IMG/VR virus record: IMGVR_UViG_3300035145_001244
Location: 1-27,764 of that record
Reading direction: 5' to 3' (one strand)
Origin: a virus
DNA: 27,764 nt
Below the pieces are notes generated by a model. The model made no database searches, was not told where the DNA came from, and saw nothing but the letters and a program-made list of their open reading frames with translations. The translations under genes and the position numbers were made by a program. Shown in pieces: positions 1 through 5,630 of this stretch (positions are counted from its first letter, which is position 1; each line of letters starts with the position of its first letter).

Positions 1-30
1 TTGTTTTGTCATCATCTTTTCCATAGTCAT
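1..30 (-). CDS. 5' end of a gene cut by the window edge
   Basis: An ATG at 28-30 on the minus strand opens a frame to the window edge, reading MTMEKMMTKQ. It lies about 60 bases downstream of an early-type promoter (box 89-96), at the spacing seen for other genes here. Ten residues are too few for a functional call. The ATG at 22-24 is an alternative start. Confidence 0.4.
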   Translation of the reverse strand, partial: MTMEKMMTKQ

Positions 31-88
31 TTAATTTAATTAAGATTTACTGTCTCTATTAAATCAACTATTACCGATGATTACAAGG

Positions 89-125
89 CCAATATACCAC
101 AAACATTTCATATAAAAAAATATTT
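89..125 (-). promoter_or_regulatory. Early-type promoter cassette, copy 1
   Basis: On the minus strand a T-rich stretch is followed by TGTTTGTGG and the box TATATTGG (89-96). This matches the box and flank of the cassettes at 7206-7266 and 8451-8516. It would drive the gene cut at the left edge. Confidence 0.55.
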
Positions 126-151
126 GCGTAACTTTTTTAAAGTTTTTTGCA

Positions 152-222
152 CGTCCACTAGGATTCGAACCCTGAATGAGTGGACCAAAACCACTAGTGT
201 TGCCAATTACACCACAGGACAA
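152..222 (-). tRNA. trnQ: tRNA-Gln (UUG), structurally imperfect
   Basis: The minus strand gives a good D arm (GTGT/ACAC), an anticodon stem AGTGG/CCACT with loop TTTTGGT (anticodon UUG) and a T loop TTCGAAT. The rest is weak. By hand the acceptor pairs only over about five positions (TGTCC with GGACG), and the 3' side of the T arm appears one base short or bulged. It resembles Bacteroidota tRNA-Gln in the D-arm region. It may be a decaying tRNA or an unusual functional one; exact ends are uncertain. Confidence 0.7.
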
Positions 223-327
223 TTAAAAAGAAAAGGCTTCGGGTCTTTCGGGGTTTCTGGTTTGCTGGCCTTACTACAAACCCTTTTTCTTGGCGCCAAC
301 CTAACAGCTTCACTACCTTTTCCTTTG
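223..327 (-). other. Gene-free spacer between tRNA-Gln and tRNA-His, possibly a structured RNA
   Basis: About 105 bases between two tRNAs hold no convincing ORF. The ends can pair (GAAAAGG at 230-236 with CCTTTTC at 316-322). Inside, GGGTTT (251-256) can pair with AAACCC (278-283), and a perfect palindrome TTGGCGCCAA sits at 290-299. T4 carries two small stable RNAs, C and D, in its tRNA cluster, so a non-tRNA transcript here is plausible but unproven. Confidence 0.35.
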
Positions 328-402
328 GGTGAATGATGGGTTTCGAACCCACGACCTCTGGAACCACAATCCAGCGCTCTAACCAGCTGAGCTACAATCA
401 CC
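328..402 (-). tRNA. trnH: tRNA-His (GUG)
   Basis: The anticodon stem CTGGA/TCCAG holds loop TTGTGGT, anticodon GUG. The extra 5' G (position -1, at 402) faces C73 (at 328), the hallmark of tRNA-His. The acceptor GTGATTG/CATTCAC has one T-T mismatch. CCA is not encoded. Confidence 0.95.
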
Positions 403-405
403 ATA

Positions 406-481
<76 letters not shown>

Positions 482-487
482 TAAATA

Positions 488-949
488 TTATTGCTGAATT
501 GTGTCAGAAACCACGATCAGTTCAGGGATAACTATAGGTCTAATCTCTACATGATCTTCTTGATTTCTAACGGGCTTTTGTGTATAACAGTAGATCGGAT
601 GACCCTCTGTATCGTAGTAAAAATACTCTTTTGACGATGGATCTAAGAATGCTCTGTAAATACCATTGTTCTCGTCTACATAAATAATTTGACCAGATTC
701 AGTATCGCTTCTTAAACCTATCGAAAAAGTCTTTTTCTTATTGGCTCTATCCTCTTCGTATTGCTCAATGTGAGTCTCAATTCTTTGCATTGAATTGTGA
801 ATTGCCTCATATTCACCAACTAGTTTATTAAGATTAGATGCATAATCAACGATAGGACTAATATAGCCAATTAGTGTAATAGTAGCACCAATTGCAGTGA
901 CCACGAAAATAATGTTACCAAAACGGTTTTTAAACTCTGTAAATGACAT
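488..949 (-). CDS. Small membrane-anchored protein of unknown function
   Basis: A 153-aa protein. Residues about 13-32 (starting IIFVVTAIGATITLIGY) form one hydrophobic segment, probably a membrane anchor or uncleaved signal. A charged, probably coiled-coil stretch follows (about 40-75). The C-terminal half is soluble with many aromatic residues and ends in a hydrophobic IPELIVVSD stretch. I recognise no family. The gene sits between two tRNA blocks and has its own late-type promoter directly upstream (GATATATA at 971-978), so late expression is likely. A role in the cell envelope or lysis would be a guess. The ATG at 949 has no Shine-Dalgarno sequence, as usual here. Confidence 0.85.
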   Translation of the reverse strand: MSFTEFKNRFGNIIFVVTAIGATITLIGYISPIVDYASNLNKLVGEYEAIHNSMQRIETHIEQYEEDRANKKKTFSIGLRSDTESGQIIYVDENNGIYRAFLDPSSKEYFYYDTEGHPIYCYTQKPVRNQEDHVEIRPIVIPELIVVSDTIQQ

Positions 950-961
950 GATAGAGGCATA

Positions 962-979
962 TATTTATATTATATATCC
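962..979 (-). promoter_or_regulatory. Late-type promoter upstream of the 488-949 gene
   Basis: The minus strand reads GGATATATAATATAAATA and contains both GATATATA and TATAAATA, the T4 late promoter consensus. It lies just ahead of the ATG at 949. Confidence 0.6.
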
Positions 980-990
980 TCTAATATTTG

Positions 991-1064
991 CTCTTCCTCT
1001 TGGGCTCGAACCAAGGACCCTCTGATTAACAGTCAGATGCTCTAACCAACTGAGCTAAGGAAGA
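991..1064 (-). tRNA. trnN: tRNA-Asn (GUU)
   Basis: The acceptor TCTTCCT/AGGAAGA and the T stem CTTGG/CCAAG pair perfectly. The anticodon stem TCTGA/TCAGA holds loop CTGTTAA, anticodon GUU. Discriminator is G; CCA is not encoded. Confidence 0.96.
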
Positions 1065-1073
1065 AGAGGTTAG

Positions 1074-1147
1074 CGATCCGGACGAGACTCGAACTCGCGA
1101 CCACCTGCGTGACAGGCAGGTATTCTAACCAACTGAACTACCGGATC
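1074..1147 (-). tRNA. trnD: tRNA-Asp (GUC)
   Basis: The acceptor GATCCGG/CCGGATC is perfect. The anticodon stem CCTGC/GCAGG holds loop CTGTCAC, anticodon GUC. Discriminator is G; no encoded CCA. Confidence 0.97.
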
Positions 1148-1152
1148 AAATG

Positions 1153-1237
1153 CAGAGGAAGAGGGATTCGAACCCCCGGTACCGTGAAGTACGCTGGTTT
1201 TCAAGACCAGTCCATTCGACCGCTCTGGCATTCCTCT
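1153..1237 (-). tRNA. trnS: tRNA-Ser (UGA)
   Basis: A class II tRNA. The acceptor AGAGGAA/TTCCTCT is perfect, the anticodon stem CTGGT/ACCAG holds loop CTTGAAA (anticodon UGA), and there is a long variable arm with a GTAC/GTAC stem. Discriminator is G. Confidence 0.96.
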
Positions 1238-1242
1238 GTAAG

Positions 1243-1261
1243 TTCTATATATCATATAGAA
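1243..1261 (-). promoter_or_regulatory. Perfect 8-bp inverted repeat with a late-promoter box between tRNA-Thr and tRNA-Ser
   Basis: TTCTATAT and ATATAGAA (8 bp each) flank a 3-base centre. The minus strand contains GATATATAG, the core of the late promoter motif. It could start late transcription into the Ser-Asp-Asn tRNAs, or be a processing hairpin. Confidence 0.4.
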
Positions 1262-1266
1262 TTTTG

Positions 1267-1339
1267 AGCCTCTTGACAGACTTGAACTGACGACCTGCTG
1301 ATTACAAATCAGCTGCTCTACCAACTGAGCTAAAGAGGC
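1267..1339 (-). tRNA. trnT: tRNA-Thr (UGU)
   Basis: The acceptor GCCTCTT/AAGAGGC is perfect. The anticodon stem GCTGA/TCAGC holds loop TTTGTAA, anticodon UGU. Discriminator is T; no encoded CCA. Confidence 0.96.
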
Positions 1340-1367
1340 AACGGTAAAATACACGTCTGGGCTTTTG

Positions 1368-1441
1368 TACGCCGTTCAGGATTCGAACCTGAGACCGTCT
1401 GCTTAGAAGGCAGATGCTCTATCCAGCTGAGCTAACGGCGC
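1368..1441 (-). tRNA. trnR: tRNA-Arg (UCU)
   Basis: The acceptor GCGCCGT/ACGGCGT pairs with one terminal G-T wobble. The anticodon stem TCTGC/GCAGA holds loop CTTCTAA, anticodon UCU, which reads AGA/AGG codons common in AT-rich genes. Discriminator is A. Confidence 0.96.
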
Positions 1442-1449
1442 ATGTAAAA

Positions 1450-1506
1450 GATAGGATGCTTTTTTAAAGCTATCTAGTTCCAACGCGTATTGGATAGCTT
1501 CCTATC
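1450..1506 (-). other. Nested stem-loop between tRNA-Arg and tRNA-Leu
   Basis: GATAGG (1450-1455) can pair with CCTATC (1501-1506), and inside it AAGCTATC (1467-1474) with GATAGCTT (1493-1500). An alternative inner stem is TCCAA/TTGGA. No U-run follows, so it does not look like an intrinsic terminator. A processing signal or small RNA is possible. Confidence 0.45.
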
Positions 1507-1509
1507 TAT

Positions 1510-1598
1510 TGGTACTCGGGGCGGGAATCGAACCCGCACGAACATTACTGTTCAACAGATTTTAAGTCTGTCGTGTCTACCAATTCCACCACCCGAGC
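1510..1598 (-). tRNA. trnL: tRNA-Leu (UAA)
   Basis: A class II tRNA with a long variable arm. The acceptor GCTCGGG/CCCGAGT ends in a G-T wobble. The anticodon stem ACAGA/TCTGT holds loop CTTAAAA, anticodon UAA. Discriminator A is followed by an encoded CCA (1510-1512). Confidence 0.96.
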
Positions 1599-1604
1599 AT
1601 TTCG

Positions 1605-1676
1605 TAGTCCCTAGGAGAATCGAACTCCTCTTTCCAGGATGAAAACCTGGCGTCCTAACCGATAGACGAAGGGACC
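1605..1676 (-). tRNA. trnE: tRNA-Glu (UUC)
   Basis: The acceptor GGTCCCT/AGGGACT pairs with a terminal G-T wobble. The anticodon stem CCAGG/CCTGG holds loop TTTTCAT, anticodon UUC. It is the first tRNA after the sigma-factor gene. Confidence 0.96.
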
Positions 1677-1697
1677 AACGTGGTGACCAATAAGTCA

Positions 1698-1772
1698 AAG
1701 AACTGTGTTCTTGTTGTTTAGACAGATTTAATACGCTCTGTCGGTGCGTTTGTTTCAAGGTCTATATACCTT
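1698..1772 (-). promoter_or_regulatory. tRNA-array leader: two hairpins and a promoter-like box
   Basis: Between the sigma gene and tRNA-Glu the minus strand has GGTATATAGACC (around 1759-1770), close to the early GGTATATTAG box. Then come two perfect 6-bp hairpins, GACAGA/TCTGTC (1721-1742) and AAGAAC/GTTCTT (1698-1712). They could start or shape the tRNA transcript, or weakly end the sigma transcript. No U-run follows either hairpin. Confidence 0.35.
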
Positions 1773-2377
1773 TATTTTGTCATTGATTCTTGGATCAAAA
1801 TCTTACCGCGGCGGATACGATTCTTAACAGTTTGAAGAGGCACGTTATACTTTGTTGCAATGTCTTCGTACTTCATATCGTTAAGTAGGCGATCTTCAAG
1901 AATTTCACGATACATTGGCTTAAGATCATTAATTGCTTTTAGAGCCAACTCATATGAATCCATGATCGCTTGATCTTCTTCGATAAAGTCCAATTCAGTT
2001 TTATGTTCCATCTCAATCAGAAGATCATGAGCTGAAGTGTGTGAGTAGTGTTCTGAGACCTCAATACCGTACTCTTTCATGGCATCGATGCTGTACTTAC
2101 GATTACGTTGACGAATCCAACCAAGACACTCATTAAAGGCAATACGATACAACCAAGTAGTGATTTGATAAGATGGATCGTATTGATCAATCTTAGTCCA
2201 CATCTTAGTTAGAGTGTTGGTCAAAATATCGTCAGTAGCTTCATTGTCTTTAACTACATTATGAATATAGTTACGCAATCCTGGTTTTACACGATTGTAG
2301 AGAGCATTGTAATCACGCTCTGATTTAGACTTAATAAAGTTTTCTGATAGTTGACGGTAGCTGATTTGTTTAGACAT
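1772..2377 (-). CDS. ECF-type sigma factor, probable phage late sigma
   Basis: A sigma-70 family protein of 201 aa that would direct host RNA polymerase to phage promoters. Residues about 23-92 look like sigma region 2 (ATDDILTNTLTKMWTKI, then ITTWLYRIAFNECLGWIRQR). Residues about 143-197 look like the region 4 helix-turn-helix (YEDIATKYNVPLQTVKNRIRRG). T4 gp55, the late sigma, is of similar length (about 185 aa) but lacks a classical region 4, so this is a fuller ECF-type protein. I chose the ATG at 2377 rather than the in-frame ATG at 2434, because the extra 19 codons are the promoter box CTAATATA and its leader. Its early-type promoter and the late motifs ahead of structural genes fit a late-switch role, which is inference. 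Confidence 0.9.
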   Translation of the reverse strand: MSKQISYRQLSENFIKSKSERDYNALYNRVKPGLRNYIHNVVKDNEATDDILTNTLTKMWTKIDQYDPSYQITTWLYRIAFNECLGWIRQRNRKYSIDAMKEYGIEVSEHYSHTSAHDLLIEMEHKTELDFIEEDQAIMDSYELALKAINDLKPMYREILEDRLLNDMKYEDIATKYNVPLQTVKNRIRRGKILIQESMTK

Positions 2378-2402
2378 ATATGTTATTTTTTTATTGACTA
2401 GG

Positions 2403-2440
2403 CTAATATACAAAAAATATTTTAAACGGGACATAGGCCC
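2403..2440 (-). promoter_or_regulatory. Early-type promoter of the sigma gene, copy 2
   Basis: The minus strand carries a T-rich stretch and the box TATATTAG (2403-2410), about 26 bases before the ATG at 2377. A GC-rich GGGGGCC...TCCC element just upstream could form a short stem. It differs from the other copies outside the box. Confidence 0.55.
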
Positions 2441-2452
2441 CCTTAAAATATT

Positions 2453-2590
2453 TTAAAATTCTTGTTCAAGTTGTTCAAGTTCCATCTCAACCTCAAGGGC
2501 CAAGTTGCGAATTTGATGTTGTGTCATGTTAGCGATTTGAGCGCTAGAGTACCCCGCTTCTTGAAGCAGTTGGATTGCATAATTATTCAT
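2453..2590 (-). CDS. 45-aa helical protein of unknown function
   Basis: This short frame reads MNNYAIQLLQEAGYSSAQIA and then an acidic helix rich in Glu, Gln and Leu, ending LEQEF. The pattern of a short helix, a turn at GYSSAQIANM and a second helix resembles UBA-like or helix-turn-helix folds, but it is too short for a firm call. The ATG overlaps the stop of the upstream gene by one base (TAATG), typical of translational coupling. An AT-rich palindrome TTAAAATATTTTAA (2443-2456) lies at its 3' end, just ahead of the sigma promoter. Confidence 0.7.
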   Translation of the reverse strand: MNNYAIQLLQEAGYSSAQIANMTQHQIRNLALEVEMELEQLEQEF

Positions 2591-2805
2591 TATCGTTCGA
2601 GGATTACAAAGTCACCAAAATAAGAATCGAAAACATTGATCAAGTTTTCATAGTCACCTGAAGTCATCTCTTCATGAATCTTATTAGCATCAAGGCCAAG
2701 TTGCTTAGCGAATAGGTTGGCATAACCAAGAATTACGAAAGCATTGCCTTCGGGGCCAGTAAGATCGATAACGATCTCAGATTTGGGTTGTTTTGTTCTA
2801 ATCAT
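2590..2805 (-). CDS. Conserved T4-like phage small protein, unknown function
   Basis: A 71-aa protein. The stretch IVIDLTGPEGNAFVILGYA followed by a helical AKQLGLDANKIHEEMTSGDY and an acidic C-terminus is a pattern I associate with small uncharacterised proteins of T4-like phages. No catalytic motif is visible. It is the first gene after early-type promoter copy 3 and is coupled to the 45-aa ORF downstream. Confidence 0.85.
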   Translation of the reverse strand: MIRTKQPKSEIVIDLTGPEGNAFVILGYANLFAKQLGLDANKIHEEMTSGDYENLINVFDSYFGDFVILER

Positions 2806-2828
2806 TGTGTTTAGCTTTTAAATACAGT

Positions 2829-2889
2829 ACTAATATACTGAATTCTAGCCAAATAAAAAAATCTGGGAGTAAAAAGTTACGAACAATTT
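2829..2889 (-). promoter_or_regulatory. Early-type promoter cassette with stem, copy 3
   Basis: The minus strand holds, in order, GTTCGTAACTTTTTA, CCCAGATTTTTTTATTTGG (a weak stem, CCAGAT/ATTTGG, around a T-run) and the box TATATTAG (2830-2837). The left part matches the sequence around 8490-8516 for 17 bases. It may end the phosphoesterase transcript and start the next one. Confidence 0.7.
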
Positions 2890-3405
2890 TTAGAAATCAG
2901 CAAAGATCTCTACCAATTTTACTAGGTTCTGTGGTTTGTTGCTCCAAAAATCAGTGGCAGCGTTAATAACACGCTCCTTTGGATCACTCTTATACTTCTT
3001 TAACGGATAACCAATAACTGAGTAATACTTCTTAGATTTATTAGGCCAAACTTTCATCGGCCAGTAACTTAATATGACACCTTGATCCTTTAGTTCTACA
3101 ATGTCATCAACGATTTGAGTTCTCGCACGCAACATGCCTTTGGTCTCTAAAGTTTCAAGTGCTTGGTCATGTTCACCCATAATAAAGTAAATCTGACCAT
3201 TTAAACGTAACAATGCCTCTTGAGCAGTTTTAGGATCCCACGCAAAGTTGCCAATGTGATAGACCACATCGTCTTTGGTGACCACCTCATTCCACTTATC
3301 AATCATTTTTTTAGTCATTTCATCCACATTTGGATAATCACGACTGTATTTCTTGATGGCCGATGGTCTGCCAAGTTGCATATTTGATGTTACGTAAATT
3401 GCCAT
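2890..3405 (-). CDS. Degenerate calcineurin-like metallophosphoesterase (likely inactive)
   Basis: At 171 aa this has the size and layout of small phage and bacterial metallophosphoesterases, but the metal-ligand motifs are altered one after another. The family motif SDxHxGH reads SNMQLGR (residues 7-13). GDF reads GNF (52-54). GNHD reads GEHD (77-80), keeping the His. The later SHYP-type motif reads SYWP (113-116), and the final GHxH reads GYPL (132-135). The flanking residues that define the fold are kept. A hydrolase that needs two metals would not be expected to work, so a binding or structural role is more likely. The reading frame is intact and densely packed in an operon, one base from the nuclease-like gene, which argues against simple decay. 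Confidence 0.8.
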   Translation of the reverse strand: MAIYVTSNMQLGRPSAIKKYSRDYPNVDEMTKKMIDKWNEVVTKDDVVYHIGNFAWDPKTAQEALLRLNGQIYFIMGEHDQALETLETKGMLRARTQIVDDIVELKDQGVILSYWPMKVWPNKSKKYYSVIGYPLKKYKSDPKERVINAATDFWSNKPQNLVKLVEIFADF

Positions 3406-3406
3406 A

Positions 3407-3943
3407 TTAAGCTACAATAAATTTAATGTTGTATTGGTTCCAAAGCAAGTCAACGAATTCAGTTTCATTAACTCCACCTTGAGCATTTTTAATTTTACCG
3501 TCTTCGCTAGTGTCAACAAAGAGATAGAGTACAAAATCATAATGAGTTGAGTAGATCATTGATTGGCCAATACCAGATCTCAGATCAGATCCTTTTTGTC
3601 CTCTCTTAAATTCGATGGCAATCTTTAAGCCATTCAACTCAAGAATCATGTCGGGCCTGTTTTGAGTTCCCATAAATAAGATATGACTAACTGTCGTATT
3701 GACGTTGCCTTCCCATTTAAGGTTTTTCTTAACAAGTTCCTTTGCAGTCTCTTTGTCTTTACCTTGCTCTTCTACGACATAGCGCGTTAGAGACTCGACC
3801 AAGTGTGGGTAAATAAACTGCTTGATTGCATCTTCGCTCTTCTTTTTATAATCTATGGTACCGAAAATATCCTCATGTGTGATAGCTTCAGTAACTAGAT
3901 CAAGAAGATCAATTCTCTTTTGACTCTTACTAGCTAATTTCAT
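3407..3943 (-). CDS. PD-(D/E)XK nuclease-like protein
   Basis: A 178-aa protein. The central part holds a restriction-endonuclease-like signature: RPDMILELNGLKIAIEFKRG, giving Asp98 followed by Glu111-Phe-Lys113, then a helix containing Gln127 (GIGQSMIYS). This is the D...ExK arrangement of PD-(D/E)XK nucleases, with the typical beta-strand spacing. The N-terminal 90 residues are helical and lysine-rich. Substrate is unknown; host DNA degradation, repair or recombination are possible. Its stop overlaps the region just upstream of the phosphoesterase start and its ATG overlaps the stop of the coiled-coil gene upstream, so the three form one operon. Confidence 0.72.
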   Translation of the reverse strand: MKLASKSQKRIDLLDLVTEAITHEDIFGTIDYKKKSEDAIKQFIYPHLVESLTRYVVEEQGKDKETAKELVKKNLKWEGNVNTTVSHILFMGTQNRPDMILELNGLKIAIEFKRGQKGSDLRSGIGQSMIYSTHYDFVLYLFVDTSEDGKIKNAQGGVNETEFVDLLWNQYNIKFIVA

Positions 3944-4464
3944 TAAGCATTGGTTTGTTCAGCATCAGCTTCAACCAATTCAGGATCTACTGATTCTACA
4001 CCTTCAGCTTCAATTTGACGATAGATCTCATCAAGTTGAGTGTGCATATCATTGATCTCTTTGTTCATGTCTGCCAACTCGGTCATGGCATTAGAAACGG
4101 TTTCACCAACGTGAGTTAGCATTGTGATAAAGCGACGAGCATTCTCAACGCCTTGACCTTCTACATTTAGAAGTGCTTGATAAAGAGCATTTAATTCATG
4201 ACCTCTAAGACTGATTACAGTATCTTCAGAATCACTATTAGTCAACTCTTTGTTTTGTTGTTTTAGTTGATCGTAAAGCGTTACGATAACTGCAGCGTTT
4301 GCGGTTTTCCAAGTGTAGCCTTTGTTTAAGTGGTCCATTACAGTTTTAACCATCTTGCGGTCGTTAAACTGAATTTCAAACTTACGTTCAGCTGCCTCGA
4401 TTTGCAAAGCATCTACTTTTTCTTGCAACTCATCGCGTTGCTCTTGAAGTGTTTTAGTACTCAT
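3943..4464 (-). CDS. Conserved coiled-coil protein of unknown function
   Basis: A 173-aa, mostly helical protein. Residues 1-35 and about 120-155 look like coiled coils (QEQRDELQEKVDALQIEAAE; MNKEINDMHTQLDEIYRQIE). Between them is a compact segment with SLRGHELNALYQALLNVEGQ. The C-terminal tail is acidic. I do not recognise a characterised family. A weak late-type motif (CAGATAAATAATAAA on the minus strand, around 4486-4498) lies just upstream, so it may start its own unit leading into the nuclease-like and phosphoesterase genes. Confidence 0.8.
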   Translation of the reverse strand: MSTKTLQEQRDELQEKVDALQIEAAERKFEIQFNDRKMVKTVMDHLNKGYTWKTANAAVIVTLYDQLKQQNKELTNSDSEDTVISLRGHELNALYQALLNVEGQGVENARRFITMLTHVGETVSNAMTELADMNKEINDMHTQLDEIYRQIEAEGVESVDPELVEADAEQTNA

Positions 4465-4500
4465 ACTATTTTAATTAATCGTGTTTATTATTTATCTGTC

Positions 4501-4974
4501 TTAAAAATCTGCGTTAGTGACGCGGATGTCGTAATCTCTAAAGCCTTTAAATTGTTCATCATCAGTATTCATGCGGCGAATAATAGAATCATTAGCATCT
4601 GCTCTTGACTCTAAGCGTTCAATGCGATCAATGCGAGGTGGATCAAGATACATGACAATGCAGCGCTCTCTATATTCAGAAGGCAGCATGTCAAGCCCAT
4701 CTTTACTCATAATCATTACATCGGCAGCTTCAAAGTCTTCTTTAGTTTGCCCATAAAACCAACCATTGAATTCCATATACTCTACAAATAGATTCTTTTC
4801 GATCATTTGCTTAAATTCGGCTACAGTAACAAAATGATAATCCTTGCCATCGGTCTCAGTTGGGCGAGGAGGACGAGTAGTGTGACTAACACCAGCTGTA
4901 AAACCCTTACTAGCAAGTCTAGTCTTTAAATGATCTTTGCCTGCGGCTGCTTTTCCTACAAGTATTAATTTCAT
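4501..4974 (-). CDS. gmk: Guanylate-kinase-like nucleoside monophosphate kinase
   Basis: A 157-aa protein that would phosphorylate GMP or dGMP with ATP. The P-loop is GKAAAGKD (residues 7-14). The GMP-binding signature is clear: SHTTRPPRPTETDGKDYHF (30-48), matching the family S.TTR.PR..E.dG.dY.F. A tyrosine-rich segment follows (FVEYMEFNGWFYG). Bacterial Gmk is about 200 aa, so this is a compact version. T4 instead uses gp1, a different dNMP kinase family. The gene lies in a run with the flavodoxin-fold and Fpg-like genes, suggesting nucleotide supply for phage DNA synthesis. The ATG at 4974 is one base from the upstream gene's stop. Confidence 0.88.
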   Translation of the reverse strand: MKLILVGKAAAGKDHLKTRLASKGFTAGVSHTTRPPRPTETDGKDYHFVTVAEFKQMIEKNLFVEYMEFNGWFYGQTKEDFEAADVMIMSKDGLDMLPSEYRERCIVMYLDPPRIDRIERLESRADANDSIIRRMNTDDEQFKGFRDYDIRVTNADF

Positions 4975-4975
4975 A

Positions 4976-5611
4976 TTAGTTATATGTGGTCTTTGATGAA
5001 TGTTTAATTTGGTGCTTCTTTAAATCTCTTATGATGTCTTTTTTAACTGTTTCTAAATACTTGGCTCTTTTTTGGTCGCTCACAAACGGCACTGACCAAA
5101 ATTGTTTAGTTTTTAGCCACCTTGAAATGTTCCAACCAAATACAAACGTAAATACGCCCATTACCAATCTTAACTTAACAGAATTTAAGTAGAGTGTTTT
5201 TACAGGAAGCGAAGGAGCGCCATGTGTAATGTAAGTTCTAACCTTCTTATCACTTAAGAATGGTTTAGGATATGCATAATTACCAATCAATGGCATAAAT
5301 TTATATGCAAAGCCAGGTGTCATCACCTCATCAAAAAAGATTTCTGTTCTTGGTGTTAGTCTAAACCACCAAACTGGAGATACAAAGTAAATGCGGTCGG
5401 CCCAAGTTACTAACTCTTGATACTTTTTAATAAGATCTGTTCTTGGTTGAGAGAAATCATCACGATAAAGATCAATCACTTCGATCTCATTTAAATAGTC
5501 ATTTTGTGATAATAACGTTTCTTTTATAGTTTTAAAAATACCATTATAGCAAAACGAATCTTGATCTGGGTGACCAATGACAATTAGGTTTTGCATTCTT
5601 TCCTTTTTCAT
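4976..5611 (-). CDS. Flavodoxin-fold NAD(P)H:quinone oxidoreductase-like protein
   Basis: A 211-aa protein resembling the NQO1/MdaB/KefF (Flavodoxin_2) family of FMN or FAD enzymes that transfer two electrons from NAD(P)H to quinones or drugs. Evidence is the N-terminal NLIVIGHPDQDSF with the family GHP..SF pattern, a central ADRIYFVSPVWWFRLTP flavin-loop motif and FDEVMTPGFAYKF, plus a THGAP segment. Such genes are unusual in phages; a role in host redox balance is inference. Two starts are possible. The ATG at 5611 gives MKKERM; the ATG at 5596 has AAGGAAAG just ahead of it, one of the few Shine-Dalgarno-like sequences here, and would start at MQNLIV. A TATAAATA late-type motif lies upstream inside the Fpg gene. 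Confidence 0.8.
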   Translation of the reverse strand: MKKERMQNLIVIGHPDQDSFCYNGIFKTIKETLLSQNDYLNEIEVIDLYRDDFSQPRTDLIKKYQELVTWADRIYFVSPVWWFRLTPRTEIFFDEVMTPGFAYKFMPLIGNYAYPKPFLSDKKVRTYITHGAPSLPVKTLYLNSVKLRLVMGVFTFVFGWNISRWLKTKQFWSVPFVSDQKRAKYLETVKKDIIRDLKKHQIKHSSKTTYN

Positions 5612-5614
5612 CTG

Positions 5615-5630
5615 TTTTATTTATATGCAT
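5615..5630 (-). promoter_or_regulatory. Late-type promoter motif at the end of the Fpg-like gene
   Basis: The minus strand reads GCATATAAATAAAACA, with a perfect TATAAATA (5619-5626) followed by AAAC as in the tube promoter. It lacks the GATA part of the other copies. Confidence 0.45.

Noticed and set aside
1070-1354. 94-aa frame on the minus strand
   Set aside because: It covers tRNA-Asp, tRNA-Ser and tRNA-Thr; the peptide repeats the usual tRNA read-through words.
1552-1758. 68-aa frame on the minus strand
   Set aside because: It lies over tRNA-Leu, tRNA-Glu and their leader hairpins.
2378-2434. 19-codon N-terminal extension of the sigma factor
   Set aside because: It contains the early promoter box and would be upstream of the transcript start; the ATG at 2377 fits the family better.
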